Assembly (NCBI GenBank): GCA_028571685.1
Contig: CM053158.1
Span: 56,574,001 to 56,638,000 of the forward strand
Length of the DNA stretch: 64,000 nt
Direction of reading: 5' to 3'
Origin: Heterohyrax brucei
Lineage: Eukaryota > Chordata > Mammalia > Hyracoidea > Procaviidae
This document shows positions 44,008 to 54,430 of this stretch, piece by piece; positions within the stretch are counted from its first letter, which is position 1, and each line of letters starts with the position of its first letter. The notes beneath the pieces were generated by a model, which was not told where the DNA came from, did not search any database, and worked only from the letters and a program-made list of their open reading frames with translations. The translations under genes were made by a program, and so were the position numbers.

Positions 44008-44070
44008 AAAAGGTCAGCAGTTGGAATCCACGAGTGGCTCGTTGGAAACTCCATGGGACATCTCTAAAGT

Positions 44071-44379
44071 GCGTTGACAAGTTGTCAAGAAAATTCTCCA
44101 GAGGCCTAAGGTTAAATAAAAATAGGGTGAGTAGGACACCAAAGATCACTTTTTCCCTAAGGGCATCTGCTATGTTCAAATGACTTTGAGTTTAGTTTTT
44201 CATGGGCTCACAGGGTGTGAAAACAAGATAAAATCTTCCAGGTGGTAAGCTTTATATGAGATTTTACACACACGCCTGGAGCTAAAAACATTTACACTCT
44301 CGGTTTAAGAGCAAACTAGAAATAAAATTGTGCCTCCTAGGGGTGAGAAATAAAAGTAGCTATATAAATCTTTTTGCTG
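44071..44379. other. Unassigned non-coding sequence
   Basis: No gene or repeat recognised between the AfroSINE remnant and the old L1. Confidence 0.4.
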
Positions 44380-44995
44380 GATAGAAATCAAGTGAAAAGA
44401 GCTAAAATTTAAAACTAAAAGAACATACCAAAAAAGAAAAGAAAATTAAATATCCATATAACTTGAAATATGAATTTTTTAAAAAGGTAAAGTTTCCAAC
44501 AGCACCAAAATATCAATCTAACAAAAGATATATGAACAACTCTTAAAAGCAGCAAGAAAAAGCCACCTGTGAAAACTTATTGAAAGATATTAAATAAGAG
44601 CTAAATAAACGGAAAGGTGCATAACTGTTCACAAATAGGAAGATGATTCAATATTGTAAAGATACTATGTCTCCTGAAATTGATCTATATAGTGAATCTC
44701 AGCAGGCTTTACCTTGATACTTGCCAAGAAAATAGTGAAGTTAAATTAAACAGTAGGGCAAATACAAGAACAGCTAAACACTCCAGAAGTGAAAGTATAG
44801 AAGAAGTAATTGTCTTACCAGGTACTAAGAATTACTATAAGAACCTAATAATTAAAATTTGGTCCAGGGATAGACAAAGAGACTGATAGAAGGGTATCGA
44901 GAACCCAGAAACAGATGCACATACCAGAAGTTTGATGGATTATTGAGAAGTATGGATTTTTCTATAAATAGTGCTGGGAAAGTATAATCAAACAC

Positions 44996-45705
44996 TAACT
45001 AGAGTATACCCTAGAGGTTCAACAGTTAAGCAGTCAGCTGCAAACTGGCAGGCTGGCATTTCGAACTCAGCCAGCTTCCCTGTGGAAGATACACCTAGCG
45101 ATCTGCTTCCATGGAGACTGTTGCTAAGTGCCGTCAAGTCTGTGCCAATGGATAGCAACCGTGTGTACAAGAGAACTCAACACCGCCTGATTGTATTTAT
45201 TATCTGCCAAATCTGGTACTGCACCTTTCTGCTTAGTTGTCATAAGGCAGCCAGATAGAATGGAAATTGTTAGTGGTGGCGTACATGAGTGTCTTTTTAA
45301 ACCATTAAGAATGTTTCTGTGGTTATTGGGTGCCACTGAGTTGGTTCTGACTCATAGCAACTTTGTGTGCAACTCAACAAAACACTGCCTGGTCTTCTGC
45401 CGTCCTCACAATCACTGCCATGCTTAAGTTCATTGTTGCACCCACTGTGTCAATCCATCTCATTGGGGGCTTTCGTCTTTTTCTCTGAGCCTCTGCTTAC
45501 CAAGCATGATATTCTTCTCCAGGGACTGATCCCTCCTGGTATTATGTCCAAAGAATGGAAGACATAATCTCTTGATCCTTGTTTCTAAGGGACATTCTGG
45601 CTGCAAATAAAGATTACAGCCTAGAAAACCATGAAATTGTTCTTTTCTGCCATATGAGGTCACTATGAGTTGATACCAACTCAACAGCAAGTAATGATAA
45701 TATTT
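44996..45705 (+). repeat. AfroSINE split by RTE sequence
   Basis: The head is at 44996-45117 ('ctagaggttcaacagttaag', 'tgcaaactggcaggctggca', 'gatctgcttccatgg'). The tail half is at 45605-45705 ('aaataaagattacagcctag', 'tgccatatgaggtcactatg', 'aactcaacagcaagtaatga'). The material between is RTE on the opposite strand. Confidence 0.8.
45118..45604 (-). mobile_element. RTE 3' end(s), minus strand
   Basis: The block 45318-45604 ('gggtgccactgagttggttc', 'caaaacactgcctggtcttc', 'ccactgtgtcaatccatctc', 'caagcatgatattcttctcc', 'agggactgatccctcctggt') is the reverse complement of the RTE C-terminal coding region and 3' end seen at 34900-35250. A second short RTE-end-like piece lies at 45118-45180. 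The minus frame at 45460-45690 reads GHNTRRDQSLEKNIMLGK, the same peptide region as GYIIRRDQSVEKDIMLG at 35014-35065. Confidence 0.82.
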
Positions 45706-45915
45706 TTAAAAAACTGCAAAAAGACTAAATGTTTAGCAATTTTAGAAGACAATGCAGAAAAATATCTTCACCATTTCCATTCAACATTTTTCTGAAAGTG
45801 ACCTTGAGGAGTGAGGGGCTGGATTTCTTAACCAAAACAGGAGAGAAATCGCAAAGGAAGAGTTAAGTTCAGTTACATTAAAATTAACAACACCTACCAG
45901 CTAAAAGGCAGCATG

Positions 45916-46237
45916 TGGCAGAAACTATGAGTGCTCCCAAATATCCATGTGCTTCTCTGTCCCTTGTGTTATGCTGGGGACTTGTGACCAGGCTCTGGCA
46001 GATGCAATTTGGGCAAGAGTGACATAAGACACTTCAGGTCTGGCCATTAAATCTGTGCAGTTCTCTTGCTCTCTATCTCTCGTTCTATAACCATAGCAAC
46101 TTTGGAAGCCATATGTTTTCTAAGATCCCACCTCAGCATTGAATACCACCCTAATAACTTCAGATTTTGTTATTCCACTGAGATTTAAAGGCTTATTTTT
46201 TACTCCAGATCAGCCTACCCTATCGTAACTAGTAAGT
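45916..46237 (+). mobile_element. LTR-like ancient insertion
   Basis: Starts 'tgtggcagaaactatgagtg', contains 'ctggcagatgcaatttgggc' and ends 'ccactgagatttaaaggctt', 'gatcagcctaccctatcgta', resembling the 3' part of ancient mammalian LTRs. L1 ORF2 sequence occurs on both sides. Family uncertain. Confidence 0.5.
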
Positions 46238-46689
46238 ACTACAGAGAAAATGATGGCTATAACATGGATAAGTTATTTTTAGCACATCTAAATGATGACA
46301 GATTAGTACTCAATATATTTTAAAAACCCTTAACAATAAGAAAAAATATTAAATGTCCCAAAAGAAAAATGAGTCAAAGATACGAACAGCTACTTTCTCA
46401 GTGGCTGAGAAACACATTAAAAGATATCCATTCTCTTATTAAGTGGTAAAATGATATCATTTTCATAACCGTCAATGTGAAAAGATTTTTAAAAGTCTGA
46501 AATTACCTACTGTTAACATGAATAAGAAACAACAGGATTACATACCTACCACTAATGGCAGTATAAATTGTTACAACTACTTTGGGAAATACCTTAGTAC
46601 TCCTGAATAAAGATAAGGAAGTTCTTACTGTTTGAGTGCTGGCCAGCAGAACTGGAATGATGCTGGAAATACCCCACAACCTGGGGTCC

Positions 46690-46850
46690 CAATGTGGTAA
46701 TCACTTGCCACATGAGGATATCGAGCACCTGAAACATAACTACTATGATGAAGGAACTAACTGTTCTATTTTATATTAATTCATTCTAACTTGAAATGTT
46801 CACATTGTGAATTGCTACAGTATTAGATAACACAGAACTAGAGAAATCAT
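46690..46850 (+). repeat. Possible ancient DNA-transposon remnant
   Basis: 'aatcacttgccacatgagga', 'atcgagcacctgaaacataa' and 'aacttgaaatgttcacattg' resemble a known ancient element with a 'ccacatgtggct' core. Not named. Confidence 0.4.
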
Positions 46851-47464
46851 TACAAATGTTATCAAGAGATTATATATAACAATATTTTTAATATTTTAAA
46901 ATATTTAATACTTTTTTAAAAATCATCAGGCCACTATCAATCCTGTAAGAATAGAGTAAACATACTTTCCCTTCTCTCCCTGCTAAGTACAACTAAAACT
47001 CTGAATATCACATATTAAACAAATACAACGAAACCTGTAAGAACTCAATGGATGTGCCTTGTTTTTCTAGGTCTCACAAAATTTTTGCCTCTGACATTTT
47101 TTATATTTTTATATAATTTTTATATAATTCATTTTAGTGGAAAATATTTTACTTTTCCTTCTCTGATATGTTCCTACTTTACACAGGTTTCAGCTTTCAA
47201 AGGTTTTATTGTGTAAGAAAACTCTGACCATGAATGGTGGAGAAAAAAAATAAGCACACTGGCTAGGGACTTAAAGACCAGAAAAATGACTAAGTGGAAA
47301 GTTCCATGAGTTTTCTTTTGCCTCATCTCATGTATACTCGACTCGGACATAGAGAAGCCTATAATACAAAAATGCCAGTGGATGGGGAAGCCAGCAAAAC
47401 TTGCACAAGGCAAGCTCCTGGGAGCTCCAGAGATGTATCTAAAATCCCTGAAAGATCACATTGC
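46851..47464. other. AT-rich non-coding sequence
   Basis: No gene recognised. AT-rich blocks at about 46870-46920 and 47100-47130 ('ttatatttttatataatttt'). Confidence 0.5.
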
Positions 47465-48795
47465 TGGGCTGGACACTGTGGGGACCATGGTCTCAAAAAC
47501 CGTTTAGCTTTATTAGCACAACATAATGTATGAAAAAGATGTTCTATAGTTTAATTCAGTGAATAGCACCTGGAGTCTTAAAAGCTTGTAAGTGGCCATC
47601 TAGGATACTCCACTGGTCTTACCCCTTTTGGAACAAGGAAGAATGAAGAAAACTGAAGATACAAAGGAAAGATTAGTTAAAAGGACTAAAGCACTACATC
47701 TACCATAGCCTTCACCAGACTGAGTCTAGCAAAACTAGATGGCACCTGGCTACCACTACTGATTGTTCTGATAGGGATCACAATAGAGGGTTCTGACAGA
47801 GCTGGAGACAAATGGAGAACAAAATTCTTTTCTTCTTTTGACTTAAAACAAAAGTGTATTATCACCAACAAGTATATTTTTCTTTCTTGTTCAAATATTT
47901 TATTGTAATTAAGTGAAAGTTTACCACCTCAGTTAACTTATCATACAAAACCCCTCACACCTCTACGCAACTCTAGCTGCTGTCCCCACTCTGTAATGTC
48001 ATGCTCTTCTTTTTCACCTTCTTATATTCATTCAACCAGTTCTTCCCTTCCTCTCCGCCCTGCTATCTCACATCAACAGAGGAGTTGCTTGGACAGCCTC
48101 ACATATATTTAAGCCAAGAAGCCCCTACAACACCAGCATCATTATATGTCTTACAACCCAGTCCAATTTTCATCTGAAGAGCTGGCTTTGGTACTGGTTT
48201 CAGTTCTGGGCTAGCAGCAAATCCAGGGGCCATGTTCTCAGGGGACCCTCCAGGATGTTGAACTATCAAGTCTTGTCTTTTAATAGAGCTCTAAATCTTC
48301 ACTCCTGTTTTTCTCTTGCTTCATCAGGAGCTCTGAATTGTGTTCTCTGTCAAGGCAGTCACTGGCCATGGCTGGGCACCATCTAGTCCTTCTGATCTCA
48401 TGCTGATATAGTCTCCTGATCATATGGCCCCTTTTGTCTCCTGGGCTCATATTTTCCTCAACTCTTTGATGTCTGAGAACAAAATTCTAGCTCAAAAATG
48501 AAGACCAGACTTTCTGGCCTGACTAAGACTGGAAAAGCACTGAGAGTATGGCCCCCAAACACCCATTCAGTCCATGAAACAAAAAGAGACAAAACAGGCG
48601 TGCCACACCAGAGGCAATGATTATAAGGTACAAGAGGACAGTAACAGAGAACTCAAGGTTGAGAAGAGAGACTGTTGACATGTTGTGGGTTGTTAACCAA
48701 CGTGATAAAACAATATGTGCACTGTCTACCAAAAAACTGATTTGTTCTGTAAACCTTTATCTAAAGTACAATGAAAAGAAAAAAAATTCCAACAA
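47465..48795 (+). mobile_element. L1 3' UTR fragment, plus strand
   Basis: 'ggacactgtggggaccatgg', 'cacctggagtcttaaaagct' and 'gtaagtggccatctaggata' parallel the 3' UTR at 51030-51170. It ends 'gttctgtaaacctttatcta' with an A-rich tail at 48772-48787. It is split by a second, opposite L1 tail at 47829-48474. Confidence 0.75.
47815..48488 (-). mobile_element. 5'-truncated L1 tail, minus strand, with 14-bp TSD
   Basis: An L1 3' UTR in reverse orientation (47829-48474), with 'aattaagtgaaagtttacca' as the complement of the typical 'gtaaactttcacttaa' end and 'ccagggccatgttctcag'-type blocks (here 'ccaggggccatgttctcagg'). Flanked by a perfect 14-bp direct repeat gagaacaaaattct (47815-47828 and 48475-48488). 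Confidence 0.88.
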
Positions 48796-49516
48796 GAACA
48801 GCCAAAATAAACCCCCAGCAAAGCCAGCTCTCTCTAAGTCAAAGGACCAGAGGAGGGCTTGGTGAGACAGACAACTTTTAGACAATAACCTCATTACTCA
48901 GCCAAACATAACTCACCCAGACTATCAAAGACCAAATGGACAGCTTAGAAAGTTATCCTGATAAGATTGTATTGAGGCACCACAAAGTCCCTGTAAGCAT
49001 TGTTTCACAGAAAACAAGTATGGAGCTTGGACATCTACCCTTCTCCGTATTTACAAGGTTGCTCTCCACCTCCCTACCGGGATATTGTCAGGATAGGCCT
49101 AGTGAAAATTCAGGATGTTCACAATCACTTGGCAGTAACAAGGCTGAGAAGACGAATTTCTAATCTATTCAGCAGTAACAAGGAGCCCTCCACCGTGAGT
49201 ATCAACAGAGGCTAGAGTGGAAAATCTGGACTTTTACCTCCATCTGGTTATAACAAGAACTCACCCCTTACCCTTGCCAGAGTAGTGCCTGAGAAATCCA
49301 AGTAAAACCAAAAATTTAAATAAGACTTAAAAGCTCATAAAAAATGCAAAACTGTCCAGGTTTCATTGAAAATCAGTTACTCATTGCTCCCAAAAAAAGA
49401 AGAAGAAGCTCTCAAACTAGATGGAGAAGGACAATCACTAGATGTCAGCATCAAGATGAGAGCAGTATTAGATTAATCTGAAAAAGATTTTTAAAAAGGC
49501 ATCATAAAATGTTTCA

Positions 49517-51756
49517 ATAAGCCCCAGATAAGTAAAGCATTACCAAAGAAGAACAAAGCAGAAGGCCTTCACACCACCTGACTTTAGAACCTGTTACCCA
49601 GCGTCAGTAGTCAAAGCAGTTTCATACTGCTACAAAAACAAACACATAGAGCAATGCAACTGAATTGCGGATCCAGACATAAAATCATCTACCTATGAGC
49701 AGCTATGAGTTGGACATGACTCGATGGCAGTGAGCTATGAGCAGCTGATACTTGACAAAGGCCTGAAGCCTATAACCTGGGAAAAAGACAGTCTGTTTAA
49801 CAAATAGTATTGGCATAACTGTACATATAGCTACAGAAAAAGAAACAAGACCCATATCTCACACTACATACAAAAACAAACAAATTAGATCAAAGATCTA
49901 AGTATAAAATCTAAAATGATGAAGATCACGGAATTAAAAATAGGGACAATGCTGGAAGCCTTCATACATGATGTAAACAATATGAAACATTACTAACAAT
50001 GTAATAAAATAAAATAACAGAGAAGAAAATAGATAACTGGAAACTCCTGAAAGTCAATCACTTATGCTCATCCACAGACTTAGCCAAAAAGGTAAAAAGA
50101 CAAACCTACAGACTGGGGAAAAAATTGACTACTGCCACCAATCTGATCAGCATCTAATCTCCATAACCTACAATATACTGTAAAACCTCTACAAGAAAAA
50201 GACAAATAACCCAATTAAAATTGGGGCAAAGAAAGACATTTAGGATACCAATAGATATGTGAGGAAATGTTCATGATTATTAGCCACTAGAGAAATCCAA
50301 ATCAAAACTACAATGAGATACCATCTCACCCTAACAAGGCTCATGTTAATCCAAACAACATGAAATAATAAATACGGGAGAGGCTGTGGAGAGACTGGAA
50401 TACTTACACACTGCTAATGGGAGTGTAAAATGGTACAACCACTTTGGAAAACAATTTGACAATTTCTTAAAAAGTTAGAAACAGAAAATCTGTATGATCC
50501 ACCAGTCTTACTTCTTGGAATATATCCTAAAGAAATAAGAGCTGCCACATGAATAGATACATCCACACCAATGTTTATTGCAACACTGTCCACAGCAGCA
50601 AAAAGGTGGAATCAACCTAGGTGGCCACCATCAGAGGAATGGATAAACAAATTATTGTATATTTACACAATGGGAACTCTACGCAACAATAAAGAACAAT
50701 GATGATCTTGAGAAATGCAACACGGAGTCATCTAGAAGACATTATCCTGAATTAAATCAATCAGGTGCGAAAGGACAGATGTTATATGAGATCACTATTA
50801 TAAGGACTCAAGGAAAGGTTTCACAGAAGAAAACATCATGATGGGTACAAGAGGGGTGGAAGGGAGAGAAGAATTTATTGGTTGTATCATAAACAGGAAT
50901 TATGTTAAGTGAAGGGTGTAACAGTATGCACTCAAAGGGAGGTCAGTACAGCTGGACTAAACCAAAAATTAAGAGATTTCCTAAATGTAACACAATACTT
51001 CAAAGGACAGAGTAGCAGGGCCAGGTGTCTGGGGACCATAGTTTCATAGCACATCTAGATCAATTGCTGTAACAAATTTTATTGAAGAAAATGTTCTGCA
51101 TCCTACTTTGGTGAGTTGACATCTGGTGTCTTAGAAGCTAGCAAGTGGCCATCTAAGTAGCATCCATTGGTCCCAACCCAACTGGAGCAGAGAAGAATAA
51201 AAGACAGAAAGGGCCGTATAATCCAGAGACTACATCAGCATGAGGCCAGAAGAACTAGATGGTTTCTGGCCACCATCAATGGCTGCTCTTACAGGGAATA
51301 CAACATAGTGTCCCTGATGAAGCATGAGAAAAATTGATGTGCAGAAGCAGAACTCTATTAAAAGGCCAGACATGACTGTCTGATAGACTGACAGGTTCCC
51401 AGAAGACATATGTCCAGACTTTCTGTTGGCCCAGAGCTGAAACCAGTACTAAAGTCAACTCCTTAGACAAAGATTGGACTAGACAATAGGACATAAAGTG
51501 ATACTGGCTAAGAGTATACTTCTTGGCTTAAGTATACACATGAGGCTAAGTAGGCAACTGCTGTTCAGAAGCAAGATGAAAGAATGGAGGGGAACAGGAG
51601 CTGACTGAAAGAACACAAGAAGCACAGAATGGAAAGCAGGAGTAGGAGTAGGCTGTCACAGGGTGAGACGAGCAGCTAGAGTTGCATAGCAGTGTGTGTA
51701 CAATTTTTTGTATGACAAATTGTAAACTTTCACTTAAAGCATAACAAAATATTTTT
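49517..51756 (+). mobile_element. 5'-truncated L1 (ORF2 3' half and 3' UTR)
   Basis: Starts mid-ORF2 ('gccccagataagtaaagcat', matching 'agccccggataagtaaggta' in L1-B). It runs through the ORF2 C-terminus ('caatgagataccatctcacc', 'gagaggctgtggagagactg') and the 3' UTR to 'gtaaactttcacttaaagc'. The decamer aaatgtttca flanks it (49507-49516, 51757-51766). Confidence 0.85.
49693..49744 (+). repeat. AfroSINE-tail micro-insertion with 10-bp TSD
   Basis: Insert 49703-49734 (32 bp: ctatgagttggacatgactc, then gatggcagtgag) is an AfroSINE tail. It is flanked by ctatgagcag at 49693-49702 and 49735-49744. In L1-B the undisturbed site reads 'gcctatgaacagttgatatt'. Confidence 0.75.
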
Positions 51757-52189
51757 AAATGTTTCACAGAGCAATCACAAACAATGCTTAAAACAAATTT
51801 AAAAAAAGAAAAAAAGAGCTCTTCAGCAAAGAAATAACAAGTCTCAGTAAACATAAAGAATGAAACAGAATTGTTAGAACTGAAAAATATAACAAACAAA
51901 ACAAAAAGTTCACTGTACAGGCCCAGCATCAGCATCAGCATTGAGGAGGCAGACAAAAGAATCAATGAAGCAGAAGATAAAACAGTAAAATTACCTAATC
52001 TGAACAACAGAGAAATAAAAAGACTTCAAAAACATGAAGAAAGCCTCAGGGATCTCTGGAATTATAACTAAAGATCTCACATTCACGTCATTGAAAGAGA
52101 GGAGACAAATGGCAGGGCTGAAAACGTACACAAATGGTGGGTTAAAATGCCCCCAATATGGCTGGAGATGTACTTACAGTTTCAAAATA

Positions 52190-52398
52190 CTGTTGTTGTT
52201 TGTGGTGGTGGTGGTTGTAAGTTGCCACTGAGTTGATTTTGACTTCTGGCTACCCTATGTGTGCAGAGTAGAACTGCTTCATGGAGTTTTCATGGCTGTC
52301 ATCTTGCAGAAGCAGATCACAAGGACTTACTTATGAGCCATCTCTGGATGTGATTGAACCACTAACCTTTCAGTTAGCAACCCGGCACTTAACCATTT
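52190..52398 (-). repeat. AfroSINE longer variant, minus strand
   Basis: 'gtaagttgccactgagttga', 'gagtagaactgcttcatgga', 'cagaagcagatcacaaggac', 'ccactaacctttcagttagc', 'aacccggcacttaaccattt'. It includes an extra middle segment not in the short subtype. Confidence 0.8.
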
Positions 52399-52688
52399 GC
52401 AGCTTTTATGATATGTATAAAGATTGGAGGAAGATTCATTAACAGCCTGAGATACCCAGATGACACAACCTTGTTTGCTGAAAGCAAAGAGGACCTTGAC
52501 GCACTGACTGATAATGATCAAAACTATGTCTTCAGTATAGATTACATCCCAAAATTAAATAAAATAAAAATCCTACAACTGGACTAATAAGCAATATCGA
52601 TATAAACAGAGAAAAGACTGAAGTTGTCAAAGATACTTTTTTACTTGGATCTACAATTAAAGCACATGTAGAAGCAGTCAAGAAATCA
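52399..52688 (+). mobile_element. RTE fragment with RT catalytic region
   Basis: Encodes in one frame KIGGRFINSLRYPDDTTLF, then AESKEDLDAL: the RTE reverse transcriptase around the catalytic box, here YPDD (YADD expected). Further on it becomes frame-shifted (acaattaaagcacatgtaga) and joins old L1 5' sequence at about 52689. Confidence 0.75.
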
Positions 52689-54430
52689 AGAGAGGAGGTG
52701 AAGCCAATGTGGCACCCTAAACAGTCACACCATGCTGTGTCTCTGCAGCAAAGGCCTGAAAACCCAAGTAAAGTAGATGTAAGTGTCAATCCTGGAGTCC
52801 TAAACATCAAATGAAAGGGTAAAGGTCTAGATTAAACACCCAAACCAAGAAGAAAGTGACATAAAACAGAGAACGAGAAGAGAGAGGTCCCCCGCTAACC
52901 AATAGTGTTGCCTTCTTGGAAAATAGCCAGCAATGACTCAAACATGTAGCATAGGAAGACAATTTCTTTGAGCTTCAAACAGGAGACAGAACCTCTGGTA
53001 ACCAGAGAAAGAAGCTTTCCCAGCCTTCACTCTTCTGGTTAGTAGCAGCAAGTAGCCCTCCAGACTGCAGTCCCCACTGCTGGGTCTACAATACTATACC
53101 TCTCCACCAATCAACCCTCGTCCATCTTTATTGCTTTTTTTCTCCTATCTACTAGTACCCAATCTCATCCCATTTCTATAGGCCCCTGCCACAGTACCAT
53201 GGCCAGAGAGCCACCGGCTTCTGTCCTTGGTTGGCCCTACCCCCACATAACAGCTCCTACTGCACTGCTAGTTTTTTTCTTTTATTTTTCCCTCCCACCT
53301 AGCCCCATGCATCACCTTTTCCCTTTATATGTGCCTCCTCTGCACCACCAAGGCTACAAAACTTCTAGTCCACCTACCCACCACTGCACTGGGTCTTCCT
53401 TAATTCTACCCACAGGCCACTGCCACATCATCATTTTTCCCTCTTTCCTTTCTTTCTCCCCCTACATAGCCTTGTACATCACCTCACCTCCCGTCCCACT
53501 GGTGCCTAGGTCTGTCCTGTTGGTCATTGGCCCCAACTATAGTGCCAAATTTTCCCCTTTTTTCTCTTTTTTGTTTTCTCACTTTTCTCTCTCCCTCCCA
53601 CTTAGCCTTGTATGTACCTCCCCAATTCCCACCAGCTCCTACAGTGAGATCACAGATGGACTGCCACCAGTGTACCACTGGTAGCTGCCTCATGTATACT
53701 CACTCCATCCACCAGTCACCACTCACAAAAATTCATATTTTTATTATGATTTTATTTACTCATCTTCTGTTTTCTTTTTTCCTCCCAACTATCCCCATAT
53801 GTTACTGCTAGCCCCTGGATCCACCCTGTCCCCATCTACTGGCTACTGCAGCACTGCCCTTTGTTTTTCCTAGATCCATATTCCATCTCCCCACACTTAC
53901 TTCTGGCCACCACTAAACTGCCACAGACAGAGGGTCCCTGCCACTCAGGCCTGCTGCAGCAGTGGGCCCACACCATCCCTCTTTTTCTGCCACTTGACTA
54001 GCTGCTAAAAGGTAGGAAGCAAGCCCATACCACTACCCATCCAATGTCCCAAACATCTGGAGAGGGACTGTGAATATTCCCACACTGCTGATCAACATAA
54101 GGAAGTATGCAGTGAACACCCAGTCTGCCCTCAGCCATCTCATTAATCTAATGAACTCATCCTGCCTGCTGATGCCCTCCCCAACCAGGCAAGGTGGTGA
54201 GAAGTATCACGCCCAAAGGCAAACAAGCAGTGAAGTATGCCCAGCTTGCCAACACTAACGTATTAAAACAAAGTAAAAAAGCAAGACAAAACAAGCATAC
54301 AATCAATAAATAAAAAAGATAATACCTTAATGTCTCAGAGTTACCAGATAACATTAAAACATAAAAAAAGGAGGAAAATATAACTCCATAAAGTGACTGA
54401 AATAAAAAATTCAAGAACCTTCTTATGGGG
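52689..54430 (+). promoter_or_regulatory. Old L1 5' UTR with pyrimidine-rich degenerate repeats
   Basis: C/T-rich segments recur, each with a 'tagcc.tgta' anchor (ctagccccatgca at 53300, atagccttgtaca at 53467, ttagccttgtatg at 53603, actatccccatat at 53789) followed by 'cacca/ctcc' and a t-rich 'tttttcttt' run. Spacing is roughly 136-186 bp. The 161-codon and 94-codon plus-strand frames here are Pro/Ser/Phe-rich low-complexity translations of the tract, not genes. Confidence 0.5.

Larger units (their letters stand above)
36335..44070 (+). repeat. AfroSINE split by L1-B
   Basis: The left part (36335-36380) is 'ctggaatcctggtggtgcac' to 'atcaaaaggtcagcagttgg'. The right part (44008-44066) is 'aaggtcagcagttggaatcc', 'gtggctcgttggaaactcca', 'tgggacatctc'. 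The shared 17 bases at the junction are the L1-B TSD. The 3' half of the SINE beyond about 44066 is missing. Confidence 0.88.
44380..46640 (+). mobile_element. Old L1M-type ORF2 fragment with nested insertions
   Basis: Pieces 44380-44994 ('caaaagatatatgaacaact', 'aggaagatgattcaatattg', 'agtgctgggaaagtataatc'), 45710-45915 ('gaagacaatgcagaaaaata') and 46238-46620 ('aagaaaaatgagtcaaagat', 'gctgagaaacacattaaaag') are consecutive parts of the ORF2 3' half of an old L1. An AfroSINE carrying RTE and an LTR-like element interrupt them. Confidence 0.65.
48796..52180 (+). mobile_element. Old L1 5' UTR/ORF1 region, split by a younger L1
   Basis: The left part (to 49516) ends in 'aaatcagttactcattgctc', 'tctcaaactagatggagaag', 'aaaaggcatcataaaatgtt'. 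The right part (51757-52180) continues 'cagagcaatcacaaacaatg', 'tctgaacaacagagaaataa', 'gcctcagggatctctggaat', which encodes NLNNREIKRLQKHEESLRDLW of an old ORF1p. 48796-49300 is probably its 5' UTR but is hard to classify. Confidence 0.65.

Noticed and set aside
51546-52007. 153-codon minus-strand frame
   Set aside because: Antisense of old L1 ORF1 coding text; hydrophobic Ser/Phe-rich translation is typical of such antisense frames.
53199-53684. 161-codon Pro/Ser-rich frame as a secreted or membrane protein
   Set aside because: Translation of the pyrimidine-rich L1 5' UTR repeats; low complexity, with an overlapping frame of similar composition.
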